A DNA stretch of 64,000 bases from Brevundimonas naejangsanensis (lineage in GTDB: Bacteria; Pseudomonadota; Alphaproteobacteria; Caulobacterales; Caulobacteraceae): assembly GCF_000635915.2 (NCBI RefSeq), contig NZ_CP015614.1, forward strand, positions 2,888,501 through 2,952,500, in the 5' to 3' direction. The translations under genes and the position numbers were made by a program. The stretch's first letter is position 1. Every line of letters starts with the position of its first letter. Positions 25,126 to 34,717 of the stretch are shown piece after piece. The notes under the pieces are model-generated. The model saw only the letters and a program-made list of their open reading frames with translations. It was not told where the DNA came from and did no database searches.

Positions 25126-28107
25126 TTAGAAGTCGGCGGTCAGGCCCACGAAGATGTAGCGACCCATCGCGTCGTAGGTTTGCGGATAGGTGTTGTTGTT
25201 GCCCGTCGTGCCGACGCTGTAGGACAGCGGCGGATCGCGATCGAGGATGTTGTTGACCCCTGCGCGCAGGCGCAGGTTCTCGCGAACCTGCCAGGTGCCG
25301 GCCAGGTCGAGGTAGTTCTGGGCGTCGAACGAGCCGTCCAGGCGATCGGTCCCGCCCAGATTGTCAACTCCGCCGTAGTAGCGCCAGGTCAGCGAGAGGT
25401 CGCTGCTCCACGGCGTCTGCCAGGTGACGCGAGCGCGGTGACGCCATTCGTTCTTGGGCGTGCCGCATTCATTGCCGAAGAAGCCGACGCAGTCATACGG
25501 GGTGACGCCTTCGCCCGGATCAGTCTCCAGCTTCTCCAACCACGAACCGACGAAGTTGAAGGCCAGCTTGCCGTATTCGCTGAGGTTGAAGCGCTCCAGC
25601 TCCAAGCCGTAGTTGACGTTCACATCGACGCCGGAGGTTTCTAGCCCGCCGATGTTGGTGTTGAACGCCTCCACATAGCCGCCGGTGGTCCACAAGGTGC
25701 CAATATCGCTGCGGACGATGCGGGCGCAAGCGGCCGGGTCGTCGTTCTCATAGCAGCGTTCCAGGGTCACCAGCGGATCGATGATGTCGATCCGGTCCTT
25801 CAGCTTGATCGAGTAGTAGTCGACCGAGATGTTCAGGCCGGGGGCGAACGACGGCGTAAACACCGTGCCGATGGTGAAGGTGTCGGCGGTTTCCGGCGCC
25901 AGGTCGGGGTTGCCGGCCTGCAGGAAGTTGTACTGACCGGCCGGGCTTTCCAGTAGGCCGCCTGCGTCCGTCGCCAGACCGTACTGGGCCGCAGGCACGC
26001 CGGTGGCGACGCACTGCGTCAGGCTGGCCGTCGGGTTGGGGCCGCAAGGATCGCCGTCGGAGTCGAACAGGTTCAGGCCTTCCGGCCGGAACAGTTCGAC
26101 CACGTTCGGCGCGCGGGTGGTGCGGGCGAAGCTGGCGCGGAAGCGGATGTCCTGCACCGGCGCCCAGTCGAGGCCCAGGCCATAGGCGTCCGAGTTGAAC
26201 TTGTCGTAGGTGGACCGACGATAGGAGCCGTTGATGGACACCTGCTCGGCCAGGGGTTGGCCCTCGATCAGCGGCATCCGGAACTCGCCGAACAGGTCGT
26301 AGACCTGAACCGAGCCGGAGACGTTCGGGGTGGGTCCGCCCTGACCGGCCAGGTCGCCGGTCTGGAAGGCCACGTCCGAAGCGGCGTCGAGCTTGTCACG
26401 ACGGTATTCGGCCCCGAAGGCCACCTGCAGACCCTGCTCGGCCCAGGGACTGGCCCAGCCGTACTTCGTCAGGTCGCCGGTCATGGCGGCCGTCAGAACC
26501 TGCTGCTCGGTCTTGCCGCGCTGAAGGCCGGCCACCTGGATGTAGTTGAGGGCTTCCTGCGTCACGCCGTCTGGCGAGTAGAGGTTGTAGGGCACGCAGG
26601 CGGCGTCGACCGGAGCCAGCGGGCCGGTCGGGCCGTCCGGATCGATGGCCGAGACGCAGGCGGCCTGACCCGTGGCGGGGTCGATGGCGACGTCCAGGGC
26701 GCGGCCGATGCGGATGTTGGAGAACTCGTTGCGGTAGATACGGCTCAGCTGGACCTTCGAATAGGTCGCCGCGATGTCGTAGCTCCACGCGTCGTCCAGG
26801 TCGCCGCGGATGCCCACCACCCCGCGATAGTTCTGCGAGCTGATGTCGTCCTGACGGCCGCCGCCTTCGACGTTGCGTCGGCCCACCAGAACCTCGACGG
26901 TTTCGACGCCGGCGGCGCACCCGAGACCGGCCGCCTGAGCGGCGCTGAGCAGGGGGTTGTCGCAGCTGATGTTGTAGCCGCCGTTGGCCGAGGTGCCGCC
27001 GCCGAAGAAGATGCCCGACGGGGCGATCTGGGCGACCGTGCTGTAGTCGCTGAACGACAGGCTGGTGAAGGCCTCGATCTTGTCGTTGACCTGATAGTTG
27101 CCGAAGGCCCCCAGGGTGTAGCGCTCATCGGGGCGCTGGAAGTGGTTCAGCGGCCCGAAGTTGTAGGCGTCGTTGCCCGTGTAGTTGCGGAAGCCGCCGC
27201 CGTCGGCCACGGTCAGGTTCGCGCCGTTTTCCAGCGACAGGAAGCGGCCGGTGGCGTTGGTCGACGAGCCGCCGCAGGTGAAGTCGTCCCCGGCTTCACC
27301 GCCCAGCGAACAGGCCGAATAGTCGCGATCGCGGCCCAGGATCTTGTTGTTCTTACGCCAACCGGCGTAGGCGGTCAGGTTGCCGCGATCATCCGGGGCG
27401 TTGACGCCCATGGCGATGGTGACCTCGCGGCTGAAGCCGTCCATCACATTGTCGTCGGGCAGTCGGAACTGCGACGGGTTGCCGCTGGCGCGGCCCTCGA
27501 TGACGCGGCGCAGGTTGCCGGGGCCGTCATAGTCGTTGTTGTGCTGGTTAAAGCCGTACTGCGCGTCGATCTGCAGACCTTGGAAATTCTTGCGCATGAT
27601 GAAGTTCACGACGCCGGCGATGGCGTCTGAACCGTAGACGGCGGCCGCGCCGCCCGTCAGGACCTCGACACGCTCGACCAACTGGCCCGGAATCTGGTTC
27701 AGGTCGGCGGCCGTGTCGTTCGGCGAGCCGTAGCCCATCCGGCGCCCGTCGATCAGGACCAGCGTCCGGTCAGGTCCGAGCGCGCGCAGGTCCACGCTGG
27801 CGGTGCCCGAGGCGCCGTTCGAGACGGTCGAGTTCTGCGCCGCGAAGGCCTGGGGCAGCTGATTCACCAGGTCTTCGACCCGAGTGACGCCCTGAACGTC
27901 GATGTCCTCGCCGGTCACCTGGGTCACGGGGCTGGTCGTAGTCAGGTTGGGCTGAGGAATGCGTGACCCGGTGACGATGATGTCGCCCACTCGGGCCGCT
28001 TCTTCCTGGGCCGACTGCGCGGCGGCCGGGCCCGCGAAGGCCGCGATCGTCATGCCTGTGATGATCGTTGATGCAAGCAAATGCTTGCGATTAATGAAGG
28101 TACTCAA
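25126..28107 (-). CDS. TonB-dependent receptor
   Basis: 993 residues from a TTG at 28107 with a perfect AGGAGG six bases upstream. The signal peptide (RKHLLASTIITGM, ending AAAQ) is followed by DIIVTGSRIPQPNLT in the TonB-box region, a plug with DLRALGPDRTLVLIDGRRMGYG and GGAAAVYGSDAIAGVVNFIMRKNF, and a long barrel ending FVGLTADF with a terminal Phe. It is an outer-membrane importer. It is convergent with the phnCDE/pstS block, which could mean a phosphorus-containing substrate, but the large receptor class is mostly linked to glycans, peptides and siderophores, so the substrate stays open. It is a paralogue-like match to the receptor at 12371-15319. Confidence 0.93.
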   Translation of the reverse strand: MSTFINRKHLLASTIITGMTIAAFAGPAAAQSAQEEAARVGDIIVTGSRIPQPNLTTTSPVTQVTGEDIDVQGVTRVEDLVNQLPQAFAAQNSTVSNGASGTASVDLRALGPDRTLVLIDGRRMGYGSPNDTAADLNQIPGQLVERVEVLTGGAAAVYGSDAIAGVVNFIMRKNFQGLQIDAQYGFNQHNNDYDGPGNLRRVIEGRASGNPSQFRLPDDNVMDGFSREVTIAMGVNAPDDRGNLTAYAGWRKNNKILGRDRDYSACSLGGEAGDDFTCGGSSTNATGRFLSLENGANLTVADGGGFRNYTGNDAYNFGPLNHFQRPDERYTLGAFGNYQVNDKIEAFTSLSFSDYSTVAQIAPSGIFFGGGTSANGGYNISCDNPLLSAAQAAGLGCAAGVETVEVLVGRRNVEGGGRQDDISSQNYRGVVGIRGDLDDAWSYDIAATYSKVQLSRIYRNEFSNIRIGRALDVAIDPATGQAACVSAIDPDGPTGPLAPVDAACVPYNLYSPDGVTQEALNYIQVAGLQRGKTEQQVLTAAMTGDLTKYGWASPWAEQGLQVAFGAEYRRDKLDAASDVAFQTGDLAGQGGPTPNVSGSVQVYDLFGEFRMPLIEGQPLAEQVSINGSYRRSTYDKFNSDAYGLGLDWAPVQDIRFRASFARTTRAPNVVELFRPEGLNLFDSDGDPCGPNPTASLTQCVATGVPAAQYGLATDAGGLLESPAGQYNFLQAGNPDLAPETADTFTIGTVFTPSFAPGLNISVDYYSIKLKDRIDIIDPLVTLERCYENDDPAACARIVRSDIGTLWTTGGYVEAFNTNIGGLETSGVDVNVNYGLELERFNLSEYGKLAFNFVGSWLEKLETDPGEGVTPYDCVGFFGNECGTPKNEWRHRARVTWQTPWSSDLSLTWRYYGGVDNLGGTDRLDGSFDAQNYLDLAGTWQVRENLRLRAGVNNILDRDPPLSYSVGTTGNNNTYPQTYDAMGRYIFVGLTADF

Positions 28108-28189
28108 AGGAAGCCTCCTCTTGTCTGCCCTGTCCTATGGGGTTCCCAAGGACTTTATCGATCAGGTCTTCGACATCGACATCGTGAGC

Positions 28190-28206
28190 ATTGATAACGG
28201 ATCAAT
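28190..28206. promoter_or_regulatory. Operator-like inverted repeat in a divergent intergenic region
   Basis: ATTGAT-AACGG-ATCAAT, a 6-bp perfect inverted repeat with a 5-base spacer, lies 83 bases upstream of the minus-strand TonB receptor start, in AT-rich DNA between divergent genes. The spacing suits a dimeric regulator. No regulator gene is adjacent. Confidence 0.35.
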
Positions 28207-28349
28207 CTCGATCAAATGTTAGGCGCGTTATGTCAGTCTTCGCTATGTCAAAGGCGATGGCGGATATAACGAGGTCTTCTGTGTCTCTAATTGAGCACAT
28301 ATTAGCCGCATTGATGCCAGATTTGATTAGGCCGGCTAGGGAGGGTTTC

Positions 28350-28907
28350 GTGCCAAAATTTTTCAGAAATCTGCGGCTAAGGCGCCAGGAAACGGCTGCT
28401 TTTTCAGCAGTCGCGATAATGCTGGTCTGGGGGGCGGGAGGTTCCGCCGCGGCTCAGGCCCAGGCTGGATCGGACCGGCTGACCCCCCTGCTGGACTGCC
28501 GCCGGATTGAGGACAAGCTCGCGCGCGTCGATTGCTATGACGCCGTGACGGATAGGCTGGCGGCGGCGCAGACAGCCGGGGACCTCGTCGTGGTCGATCG
28601 CGGCAAGGTCACGGAGTTGAGGCGGCAGCTGTTCGGGTTTGCAGCGCCGGCCATGGGCGCGCTGTTCGGCGCCGCAGACCACGATCGCGTCGAGGCTATC
28701 GAAACCACGCTGGATCGCGCCGTTCAGCAGGTCGACGGCAAGTGGCGGTTCCACTTGGGGGACGGCTCCCAATGGGGCCAGGTGGACTTCGATCCCGTCC
28801 GTTTTCAGAACAGGCCCGGTCAGGCCGTCAGGGTGCGCCGGGCGGCGCTGGGCAGCTATATGCTGACCACGGGCAACAGCCGCGCGGTCCGCGTCCAGCG
28901 CTACTAG
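28350..28907 (+). CDS. Secreted hypothetical protein with a CRxIxD...RxxCYD motif
   Basis: 185 residues from a GTG at 28350, chosen because AGGGAGGG lies 4-5 bases upstream and because it begins a signal-peptide-like N-terminus (basic residues, then SAVAIMLVWGAGGSAAA). A longer frame from 28191 has no ribosome-binding site. The mature protein starts with LLDCRRIEDKLARVDCYDAV, the Cys-x-x-Ile ... Arg-x-x-Cys-Tyr-Asp pattern found in a group of small exported proteins of proteobacteria, including some type VI secretion-associated proteins. The C-terminal half (GKWRFHLGDGSQWGQVD, RRAALGSYMLTTGNSRAVRVQR) looks like a small beta-rich domain. The function is not known. Confidence 0.7.
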   Translation: MPKFFRNLRLRRQETAAFSAVAIMLVWGAGGSAAAQAQAGSDRLTPLLDCRRIEDKLARVDCYDAVTDRLAAAQTAGDLVVVDRGKVTELRRQLFGFAAPAMGALFGAADHDRVEAIETTLDRAVQQVDGKWRFHLGDGSQWGQVDFDPVRFQNRPGQAVRVRRAALGSYMLTTGNSRAVRVQRY

Positions 28908-28914
28908 CGCGCCT

Positions 28915-30000
28915 CTACGCCGCCGCGCGTCGCCTCAGGCGCGCCACCCGGCGCAGGCGGCGCCAGAAGCGGCCGCGCGCGGGCTCGGGATAGGGCTGCA
29001 GGTTCTCGATGAACTGCTCGGCCGAGGCGCGCCAGCTGAACTTCTCAGCATAGGAGCGCACGTCTTTGCGGTCGAGCTCAAGGCACTTCAGACAGGCGGT
29101 CTTCAGGTCGTCGTCGATGAAGCCGGCGCCCGAGCCGGGGATCAGGTCGATCGGGCCATGCGCCGGATAGGCGGCGACCGGCGTGCCCGTGCCCATCGCC
29201 TCCAGAATCACCAGGCCGAAGGTGTCGGTCCAGCTGGGGAAGACGAAGACGTCGGCGTCGGCGAAGCAGCGCGCCAGCTCCTCCCCGAACTTGGCCCCGA
29301 GGAATTTGGCGTCCGGGTATTTCTCTTCCAGATCGGCGCGGGCCGGGCCGTCGCCAACGACGATCTTGGTGCCCGGCAGGTCCAGGCCGAGGAAGGTCTC
29401 GATGTTCTTCTCGACGGCCACGCGGCCGACGTTGAGGAAGAAGGGACGGGGCCACGCGTCGCCGCCCATCTCCTTGTAGATCGGTTCAAGGTCGGGGCGG
29501 AACAGCTCGGTGTCCACGCCGCGCGTCCACGGCGAGACGTTCTTGAAGCCGTGCTCGACCAGTTCGTCGCGCAGGGTCGGGGTGGCCACCATCAGCCGCC
29601 CCGACGGCTTGTGGAACCACTTCATATAGGCATAGCCGACCTGAACCGGGATCGGGAAACGAGCCGAGACGTATTCCGGGAATTTGGTGTGATAGCTGGT
29701 CGTGAAGGGCAGCTTCCACTCCACGCAGATGCGCCGCGTGGCGATGCCCAGCGGACCTTCGGTGGCGATGTGGACGGCCTCGGGCTCGAAGGCGCGCAGG
29801 CGTTCGCGGATCTCTTCCTCGGCGCCCAGGGCCAGCCGGATCTCCGGATAGGTCGGGCAGGGAATGGTCTTGAACTGGCTGGGTTCGATGACCTCCACCT
29901 CATGACCCATGGCGCGGCATTCGGCCACGGTGCGGGTCAGGGTGCGGACGACGCCGTTGACCTGAGGCTCCCAAGCGTCGGTGACCAGAACAATGCGCAT
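28915..30000 (-). CDS. GT4-family glycosyltransferase (MgtA/SqdX-like)
   Basis: 361 residues from the ATG at 30000, where the Rossmann N-terminus MRIVLVTDAWEPQVNGVVRT begins; an upstream in-frame start at 30075 adds a non-homologous tail. GT4 features are VNGVVRTL, the acceptor-side TSYHTKFPEY, the donor-site FLNVGRVAVEKNIE, VGDGPARADLE, and the EX7E-type FPSWTDTFGLVILEAMGTG. This N-terminal pattern is shared by lipid-linked glycosyltransferases that place mannose, glucuronate or sulfoquinovose on diacylglycerol. A basic, Arg-rich C-terminus could bind the membrane. It stands alone and is divergent from putA. Confidence 0.87.
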   Translation of the reverse strand: MRIVLVTDAWEPQVNGVVRTLTRTVAECRAMGHEVEVIEPSQFKTIPCPTYPEIRLALGAEEEIRERLRAFEPEAVHIATEGPLGIATRRICVEWKLPFTTSYHTKFPEYVSARFPIPVQVGYAYMKWFHKPSGRLMVATPTLRDELVEHGFKNVSPWTRGVDTELFRPDLEPIYKEMGGDAWPRPFFLNVGRVAVEKNIETFLGLDLPGTKIVVGDGPARADLEEKYPDAKFLGAKFGEELARCFADADVFVFPSWTDTFGLVILEAMGTGTPVAAYPAHGPIDLIPGSGAGFIDDDLKTACLKCLELDRKDVRSYAEKFSWRASAEQFIENLQPYPEPARGRFWRRLRRVARLRRRAAA

Positions 30001-30260
30001 GAAGTCGATAGGGCCTTGAGCCGTTCGCGAAGGTGAAACTTCTAGACGCTCCGCATGACGAAGGCGAGACGGCATGATATTGCGCTGTGCAGAGGGTTTT
30101 CGTCTCGACAGATGATCATCTCCGCGCGCACCCCCGTCCGGGCGCCGGTTTCCCCTGGAATGACGAGCGTACCCCGAAGCTTACGCGGAGTTATGGGTGA
30201 TCATGCGATGCACATTCGGGCGCACTGACCATATATCCAGAAATTCACAGGATGGATTTC

Positions 30261-33200
30261 ATGACGCCGACCGATCTTCGCCATTGGGATGAGCTGGACC
30301 GGAACAAGTACCGGGACGAACGTGAGGTGGTGGCCGAGCTGCTGGCCGCCGAACCCCTGACGCCTGACGGTCGCGCGGCGGTCCTGAACGACGCCATTGG
30401 CCTGGTCGAAAGCGCCCGCAAGAGCCAGAAGCGCCAGGGCGTGGTCGAGAGCTTCCTGCAGGAGTTCTCCCTGGGCACCCGCGAAGGTCTGGCGCTGATG
30501 TGTCTGGCCGAGGCCCTGCTGCGCACGCCTGACGCCGACACCCGCGATCGCCTGATCGCCGAGAAGATCGGCTCGGCCGACTGGGCCTCGCACCTGGGTC
30601 AGTCGGACAGCCTGTTCGTCAACGCCTCGACCTGGGGCCTGATGCTGACCGGCAAGCTGGTCGACGTCGACGATGAAGCGCGCAGCGACCTGCCGAACTT
30701 CCTCAAGCGTATCGCCGGGCGCCTGGGCGAGCCGGTCATCCGCCAGGCCGTCGCCACCGCCGTGAAGATCATGGGCGAGCAGTTCGTCGTCGGCCGCACC
30801 ATCGAGGCGGCGCTGAAGCGTTCCGACCGCGAAAACTGGCTGTGCAGCTTCGACATGCTGGGCGAGGGCGCCCGCACCGCCGCCGACGCCGAACGCTATG
30901 AAAAGATCTACGCCGACGCCATCGAGGCCGTAGGCAAGACCGCCAAGGGCGAAGGCCCCGAGCGCGGCCACGGCGTCTCGGTCAAGCTGTCGGCCCTGTC
31001 GCCGCGCTATCAGGCGGTGCAGGAGGACCGGGTGTGGGAGGAGCTCTATCCCCGCATCCTGCGCCTGGCGCTGATCGCCGCCAAATACGACATCAACTAC
31101 ACCATCGACGCCGAAGAGGCCGACCGTCTGGCCCTGTCGCTGAAGCTGCTGGAGCGGCTGGCGCGCGAACCGGCGCTGGGCGACTGGCAGGGCCTGGGCC
31201 TGGCCGTTCAGGCCTATCAGAAGCGCACGACCGAGACGGTGGCCAAGCTGGCCGAACTGGCCAAGTCGTCGGGCCGTCGCCTGATGGTGCGCCTGGTCAA
31301 GGGCGCCTATTGGGACACCGAAATCAAGCTGGCCCAGGTCAACGGCCGCACCGACTATCCGGTGTTCACGACCAAGCCGGCGACCGACCTGAACTATCTC
31401 GTCTGCGCCAAGGCGCTGATCGAGGCCTCGCCTTATATTTTCTCGCAGTTCGCCACCCACAACGCCCACACCCTGGCCGCCGTGCACCGCATGGCCGCCG
31501 ATCGCGGCGTGACCATCGAGTTCCAGCGCCTGCACGGCATGGGCGAGGCGCTGTATGACGGCGCCAAGGTCGAGTGGGGCGATGTCGTCGTGCGCGCCTA
31601 CGCCCCCGTCGGCGGCCACGAGGAACTGCTGCCCTATCTGGTGCGCCGTCTGCTGGAAAACGGCGCCAACTCCTCCTTCGTCCACGCCCTGCTGGACGAG
31701 CGCGTGCCTGCGGCCGACGTGGCCGCCGATCCCATCACCTCGGTCGAGGCCCAGCCCGATCGCCATCCGAAGATCCCTGTGCCCATGAACATCTACGGTG
31801 ACCGCAAGAACTCCCTCGGCCGCGACTATTCGCAGGCTTCCGACCGCGAGCTTCATGCGGCGGCCCTGGAGCGCGTCGACAGCGAGAAGCTGACCGCCGG
31901 TCCGATCATCGGCGGAAAACTCCGGGCGGGCGTGAACCCGCAGGACGTCACCAACCCCTATGACCGCAGCCGCGTGCTGGGCCATGTCTCCGAAGCCTCG
32001 GTCGAGGACGTCGACGCCGCCGTCAACGCCGCCGCCGAGGCCCAGGTCGCCTGGGACCGTCTGGGCGGCGCGGGCCGCGCCCCGGTGCTGCGCGCCATGG
32101 CGGACGCTCTGGAAGCCGAACTGGACCGTCTGGTCGCCCTGCTGTCGCGCGAAGCGGGCAAGACGCTGAACGACGGCGTGGCCGAGGTGCGCGAAGCCGC
32201 CGACTTCTGCCGCTACTACGCCCTGCTGGCCGAGCGCGACTTCGGCGGCCGCCAGACCCTGAAGGGCCCGACCGGCGAGACCAACGAACTGGTCCTGCAC
32301 GGCCGCGGCGTCTTCGCCGCCATCAGCCCGTGGAACTTCCCGCTGGCCATCTTCACCGGCCAGATCGCCGCTGCGCTCGCCGCCGGCAACGCCGTGGTGG
32401 CCAAGCCCGCCGAGCAGACGCCGCTGATCGCCGCCGAAGCCGTGCGCCTCTATTACAAGGCCGGTCTGAACCCCGACCTGCTGGCCCTGGTTCCCGGTCG
32501 CGGCGAGACCGTCGGCGTGGCCCTGACCAACCATCCGGGCATCGACGGCGTGGCCTTCACTGGCGGCACCGACACCGCCAACGCCATTAACCGCGGCCTG
32601 GCCGCGCGCCCGGGCGCCATCATCCCCTTCATCGCCGAGACGGGCGGCCTGAACGGCATGTTCGTCGACACCACGGCGCTGAAGGAACAGATCATCGACG
32701 ACGTCATCCTGTCGGCCTTCGGCTCGGCGGGTCAGCGTTGCTCGGCCCTGCGCATCCTCTATGCGCCCAAGGATTCGGCCGACGCCCTGATCGAGGGCCT
32801 GAAGGGCGCGCTGGCCGCCCAGGTGCTCGGCGATCCGACCGACGCGAAGACCGACATCGGCCCGGTGATCGACGCCGAAAGCCGCGCGAACCTGGAAGCC
32901 CACGTCGAGCGTCTGTCCAAGGAAGCCAAGATCATCGCCCGCGCCGAACTGCCGGCGGGCGCCGACAAGGGCGACCTGTTCGCCCCGGTCATCGCCGAGA
33001 TCCCGACCCCGGACTTCCTGGAACGCGAAGTCTTCGGCCCGATCCTGCACGTCTACCGCTACGACCCGAAGGATCTGGAGACGGTGGCCGGCAAGCTGGC
33101 GGCGCGCGGCTTCGGCCTGACGCTGGGCGTCCACAGCCGCATCGACGCCTTCGCCCGCGAGGTGATGGAGCTGGTCCCGGCGGGCAACGTCTACGTCAAC

Positions 33201-33371
33201 CGCTCGATCATCGGCGCGGTGGTCGGCGTCCAGCCCTTCGGCGGCGAAGGCCTGTCCGGCACCGGCCCCAAGGCCGGCGGCCCCAACAGTCTGATCCGCT
33301 ACGCCGCCGAGAAAGCCATCAGCATCAACATCGCCGCCCAGGGCGGGGACCCGGCGCTGCTGAATCTCTAA
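30261..33371 (+). CDS. putA: Bifunctional proline dehydrogenase / L-glutamate gamma-semialdehyde dehydrogenase
   Basis: 1036 residues from the ATG at 30261, which has AGGA 8 bases upstream; an ATG at 30252 is the alternative. It oxidises proline to glutamate in two steps. The FAD-dependent proline dehydrogenase barrel occupies about residues 1-480 (SVKLSALSPRYQ, YTIDAEEADRL, LMVRLVKGAYWDTEIKLAQ, FATHNAHTLAAV, RLHGMGEALY, RRLLENGANSSFV). The NAD-dependent aldehyde dehydrogenase follows (AAISPWNFPLAIFTGQ, FTGGTDTAN, ETGGLNG, and GQRCSALRIL with the catalytic Cys; terminal PFGGEGLSGTGPKAGGP). There is no N-terminal DNA-binding domain, so this is the minimal PutA type, not a repressor. A very long antisense frame across it is a shadow. 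Confidence 0.96.
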   Translation: MTPTDLRHWDELDRNKYRDEREVVAELLAAEPLTPDGRAAVLNDAIGLVESARKSQKRQGVVESFLQEFSLGTREGLALMCLAEALLRTPDADTRDRLIAEKIGSADWASHLGQSDSLFVNASTWGLMLTGKLVDVDDEARSDLPNFLKRIAGRLGEPVIRQAVATAVKIMGEQFVVGRTIEAALKRSDRENWLCSFDMLGEGARTAADAERYEKIYADAIEAVGKTAKGEGPERGHGVSVKLSALSPRYQAVQEDRVWEELYPRILRLALIAAKYDINYTIDAEEADRLALSLKLLERLAREPALGDWQGLGLAVQAYQKRTTETVAKLAELAKSSGRRLMVRLVKGAYWDTEIKLAQVNGRTDYPVFTTKPATDLNYLVCAKALIEASPYIFSQFATHNAHTLAAVHRMAADRGVTIEFQRLHGMGEALYDGAKVEWGDVVVRAYAPVGGHEELLPYLVRRLLENGANSSFVHALLDERVPAADVAADPITSVEAQPDRHPKIPVPMNIYGDRKNSLGRDYSQASDRELHAAALERVDSEKLTAGPIIGGKLRAGVNPQDVTNPYDRSRVLGHVSEASVEDVDAAVNAAAEAQVAWDRLGGAGRAPVLRAMADALEAELDRLVALLSREAGKTLNDGVAEVREAADFCRYYALLAERDFGGRQTLKGPTGETNELVLHGRGVFAAISPWNFPLAIFTGQIAAALAAGNAVVAKPAEQTPLIAAEAVRLYYKAGLNPDLLALVPGRGETVGVALTNHPGIDGVAFTGGTDTANAINRGLAARPGAIIPFIAETGGLNGMFVDTTALKEQIIDDVILSAFGSAGQRCSALRILYAPKDSADALIEGLKGALAAQVLGDPTDAKTDIGPVIDAESRANLEAHVERLSKEAKIIARAELPAGADKGDLFAPVIAEIPTPDFLEREVFGPILHVYRYDPKDLETVAGKLAARGFGLTLGVHSRIDAFAREVMELVPAGNVYVNRSIIGAVVGVQPFGGEGLSGTGPKAGGPNSLIRYAAEKAISINIAAQGGDPALLNL

Positions 33372-33378
33372 AGGATGT

Positions 33379-33411
33379 CGGCGCGTCGCCTCAGCGACGC
33401 GCCGTATTTTT
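33379..33411 (+). terminator. Intrinsic terminator of putA
   Basis: An 11-bp stem (CGGCGCGTCGC / GCGACGCGCCG) with loop CTCA, then TA and TTTTT, eight bases after the stop codon. Confidence 0.93.
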
Positions 33412-33457
33412 ATCGCCTTGCCAAAAATCAGTCTAAGGAGATCGGCAAGGAGCTCGA

Positions 33458-34717
33458 ATGTCTGACCTTTTCCGCAGCGACAATGTCGTCGTCCGCAGCG
33501 TCCCTGCTTCGGACCTCAGCCGCTGGGTGGTCACGTTCGACAACTACGGGATCGGCCACGGGTTCGATCGCCCCGGCTTCGGCGAGGAGTTCCTGCGCAA
33601 CGCAGGCATCTCCGCCATCCATGTGATGGGCGTGCGCGAGGACTGGTATCAATACCCTGAGATGCCGGCCGCCATGCAGGCCGTGCGTCAGGCGACGGCG
33701 GGCGCGGAACGGGTCATGACCTATGGCTCCAGCATGGGCGGCTATGCGGCCCTGCGCTTCGCCGACGCCGCCGGCGCCAACGCCGTGCTTGCGATCTCGC
33801 CGCAGTATTCGATCGACCCAAAGAAGGCGCCTTTCGAGAAGCGGTGGCTGCAGGACAGTCAGCGGATTCGCTGGCTGCCCGGGATCGATGGCCGCATCGT
33901 CTGCCAGGTTCGGCCGGTGGTGGTGTTCGATCCCTCCAAGGAGGACGGTCTGCAGATCGCTCTGATCCAGCGCGATATCGACATCGTGCCGATTCGCCTT
34001 CACCACGTCTCTCATCCCGCCACCACCTATCTGGGCGAGGTCGGGCTTCTTAAGGGTCTGGTTCTCCAAACCCTGTCGGGTGAGTTGGAGGCCGACACGT
34101 TCGCTCTCAAGGCGCGCCGCCTGCGGCGCACGAGTGGGGTCTACGTGTCGAACCTCGCCTTGAACCAGCCCGAGCATCGTCGTGAACTGGCGCTGTCGTT
34201 GGCGCGGCGTTCGGTTGAGGTCAGCCCAGGCAGTCCGTTGGCGAGCATGGCGCTGGCCAAGCTGCTCTCTCGGGCAGGGCGTCATGACGAGGCCGTAGAG
34301 CAGTTTGAAAGGATCATGGACGCGACCAATCGCGACCCGAACTACCTGGTCCCCTACACCGAAGTCCTCTTTGCGGGAGGGCGCCATCCCGAAGCGCTTG
34401 CCCACGCGCGCGAGGCGGTCGAGGCGATGCCGCATCTGGCTCACCTCCATGCCTGGGAAAGCGCCTTGTTGTGGGCTGGTAGCGAGAACACGGCCGCCGT
34501 GGCTGCTCTAGAACGGGCGATCGCACTGGATCCTCACCGCAAGCGTTATCGCAAGCTGATGCGGACCTATCGCCGCGAGATACGATTGCATGCAATCATC
34601 CGCGCAAAAAGCGTGGCGAGACGTTGGATAGTCAGACTGGCGCGGGCCTTGTCGCGCACGCGGACGTCATCCGCCGCGCTGGACCAGGATGCCGATCGAG
34701 GTCGTGGCGAAGCCTGA
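33458..34717 (+). CDS. Alpha/beta-hydrolase-like protein with TPR C-terminal half
   Basis: 419 residues; AAGGAG lies about 11-16 bases before the ATG. Residues 1-210 look like an alpha/beta hydrolase: VVTFDNYGIG, then YGSSMGGYAALRFAD with a G-x-S-x-G nucleophile elbow, and LHHVSHPATTYL late in the domain where the catalytic His would lie. Residues 240-370 consist of helical pairs with TPR character (SLARRSVEVSPGSPLASMALAKLL, AGRHDEAVEQFERIM, GRHPEALAHAREAVE). Such hydrolase-TPR proteins occur in glycan loci, perhaps as esterases. The 3' end overlaps the convergent methyltransferase gene by 51 bases. The enzymatic activity is inferred from the fold only. Confidence 0.7.
   Translation: MSDLFRSDNVVVRSVPASDLSRWVVTFDNYGIGHGFDRPGFGEEFLRNAGISAIHVMGVREDWYQYPEMPAAMQAVRQATAGAERVMTYGSSMGGYAALRFADAAGANAVLAISPQYSIDPKKAPFEKRWLQDSQRIRWLPGIDGRIVCQVRPVVVFDPSKEDGLQIALIQRDIDIVPIRLHHVSHPATTYLGEVGLLKGLVLQTLSGELEADTFALKARRLRRTSGVYVSNLALNQPEHRRELALSLARRSVEVSPGSPLASMALAKLLSRAGRHDEAVEQFERIMDATNRDPNYLVPYTEVLFAGGRHPEALAHAREAVEAMPHLAHLHAWESALLWAGSENTAAVAALERAIALDPHRKRYRKLMRTYRREIRLHAIIRAKSVARRWIVRLARALSRTRTSSAALDQDADRGRGEA

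Noticed and set aside
30201-33134. 977-codon open frame on the minus strand over putA
   Set aside because: It runs antisense to a clear, full-length PutA. Such frames arise from strong G/C preference at third codon positions; its product is low-complexity and resembles no family.
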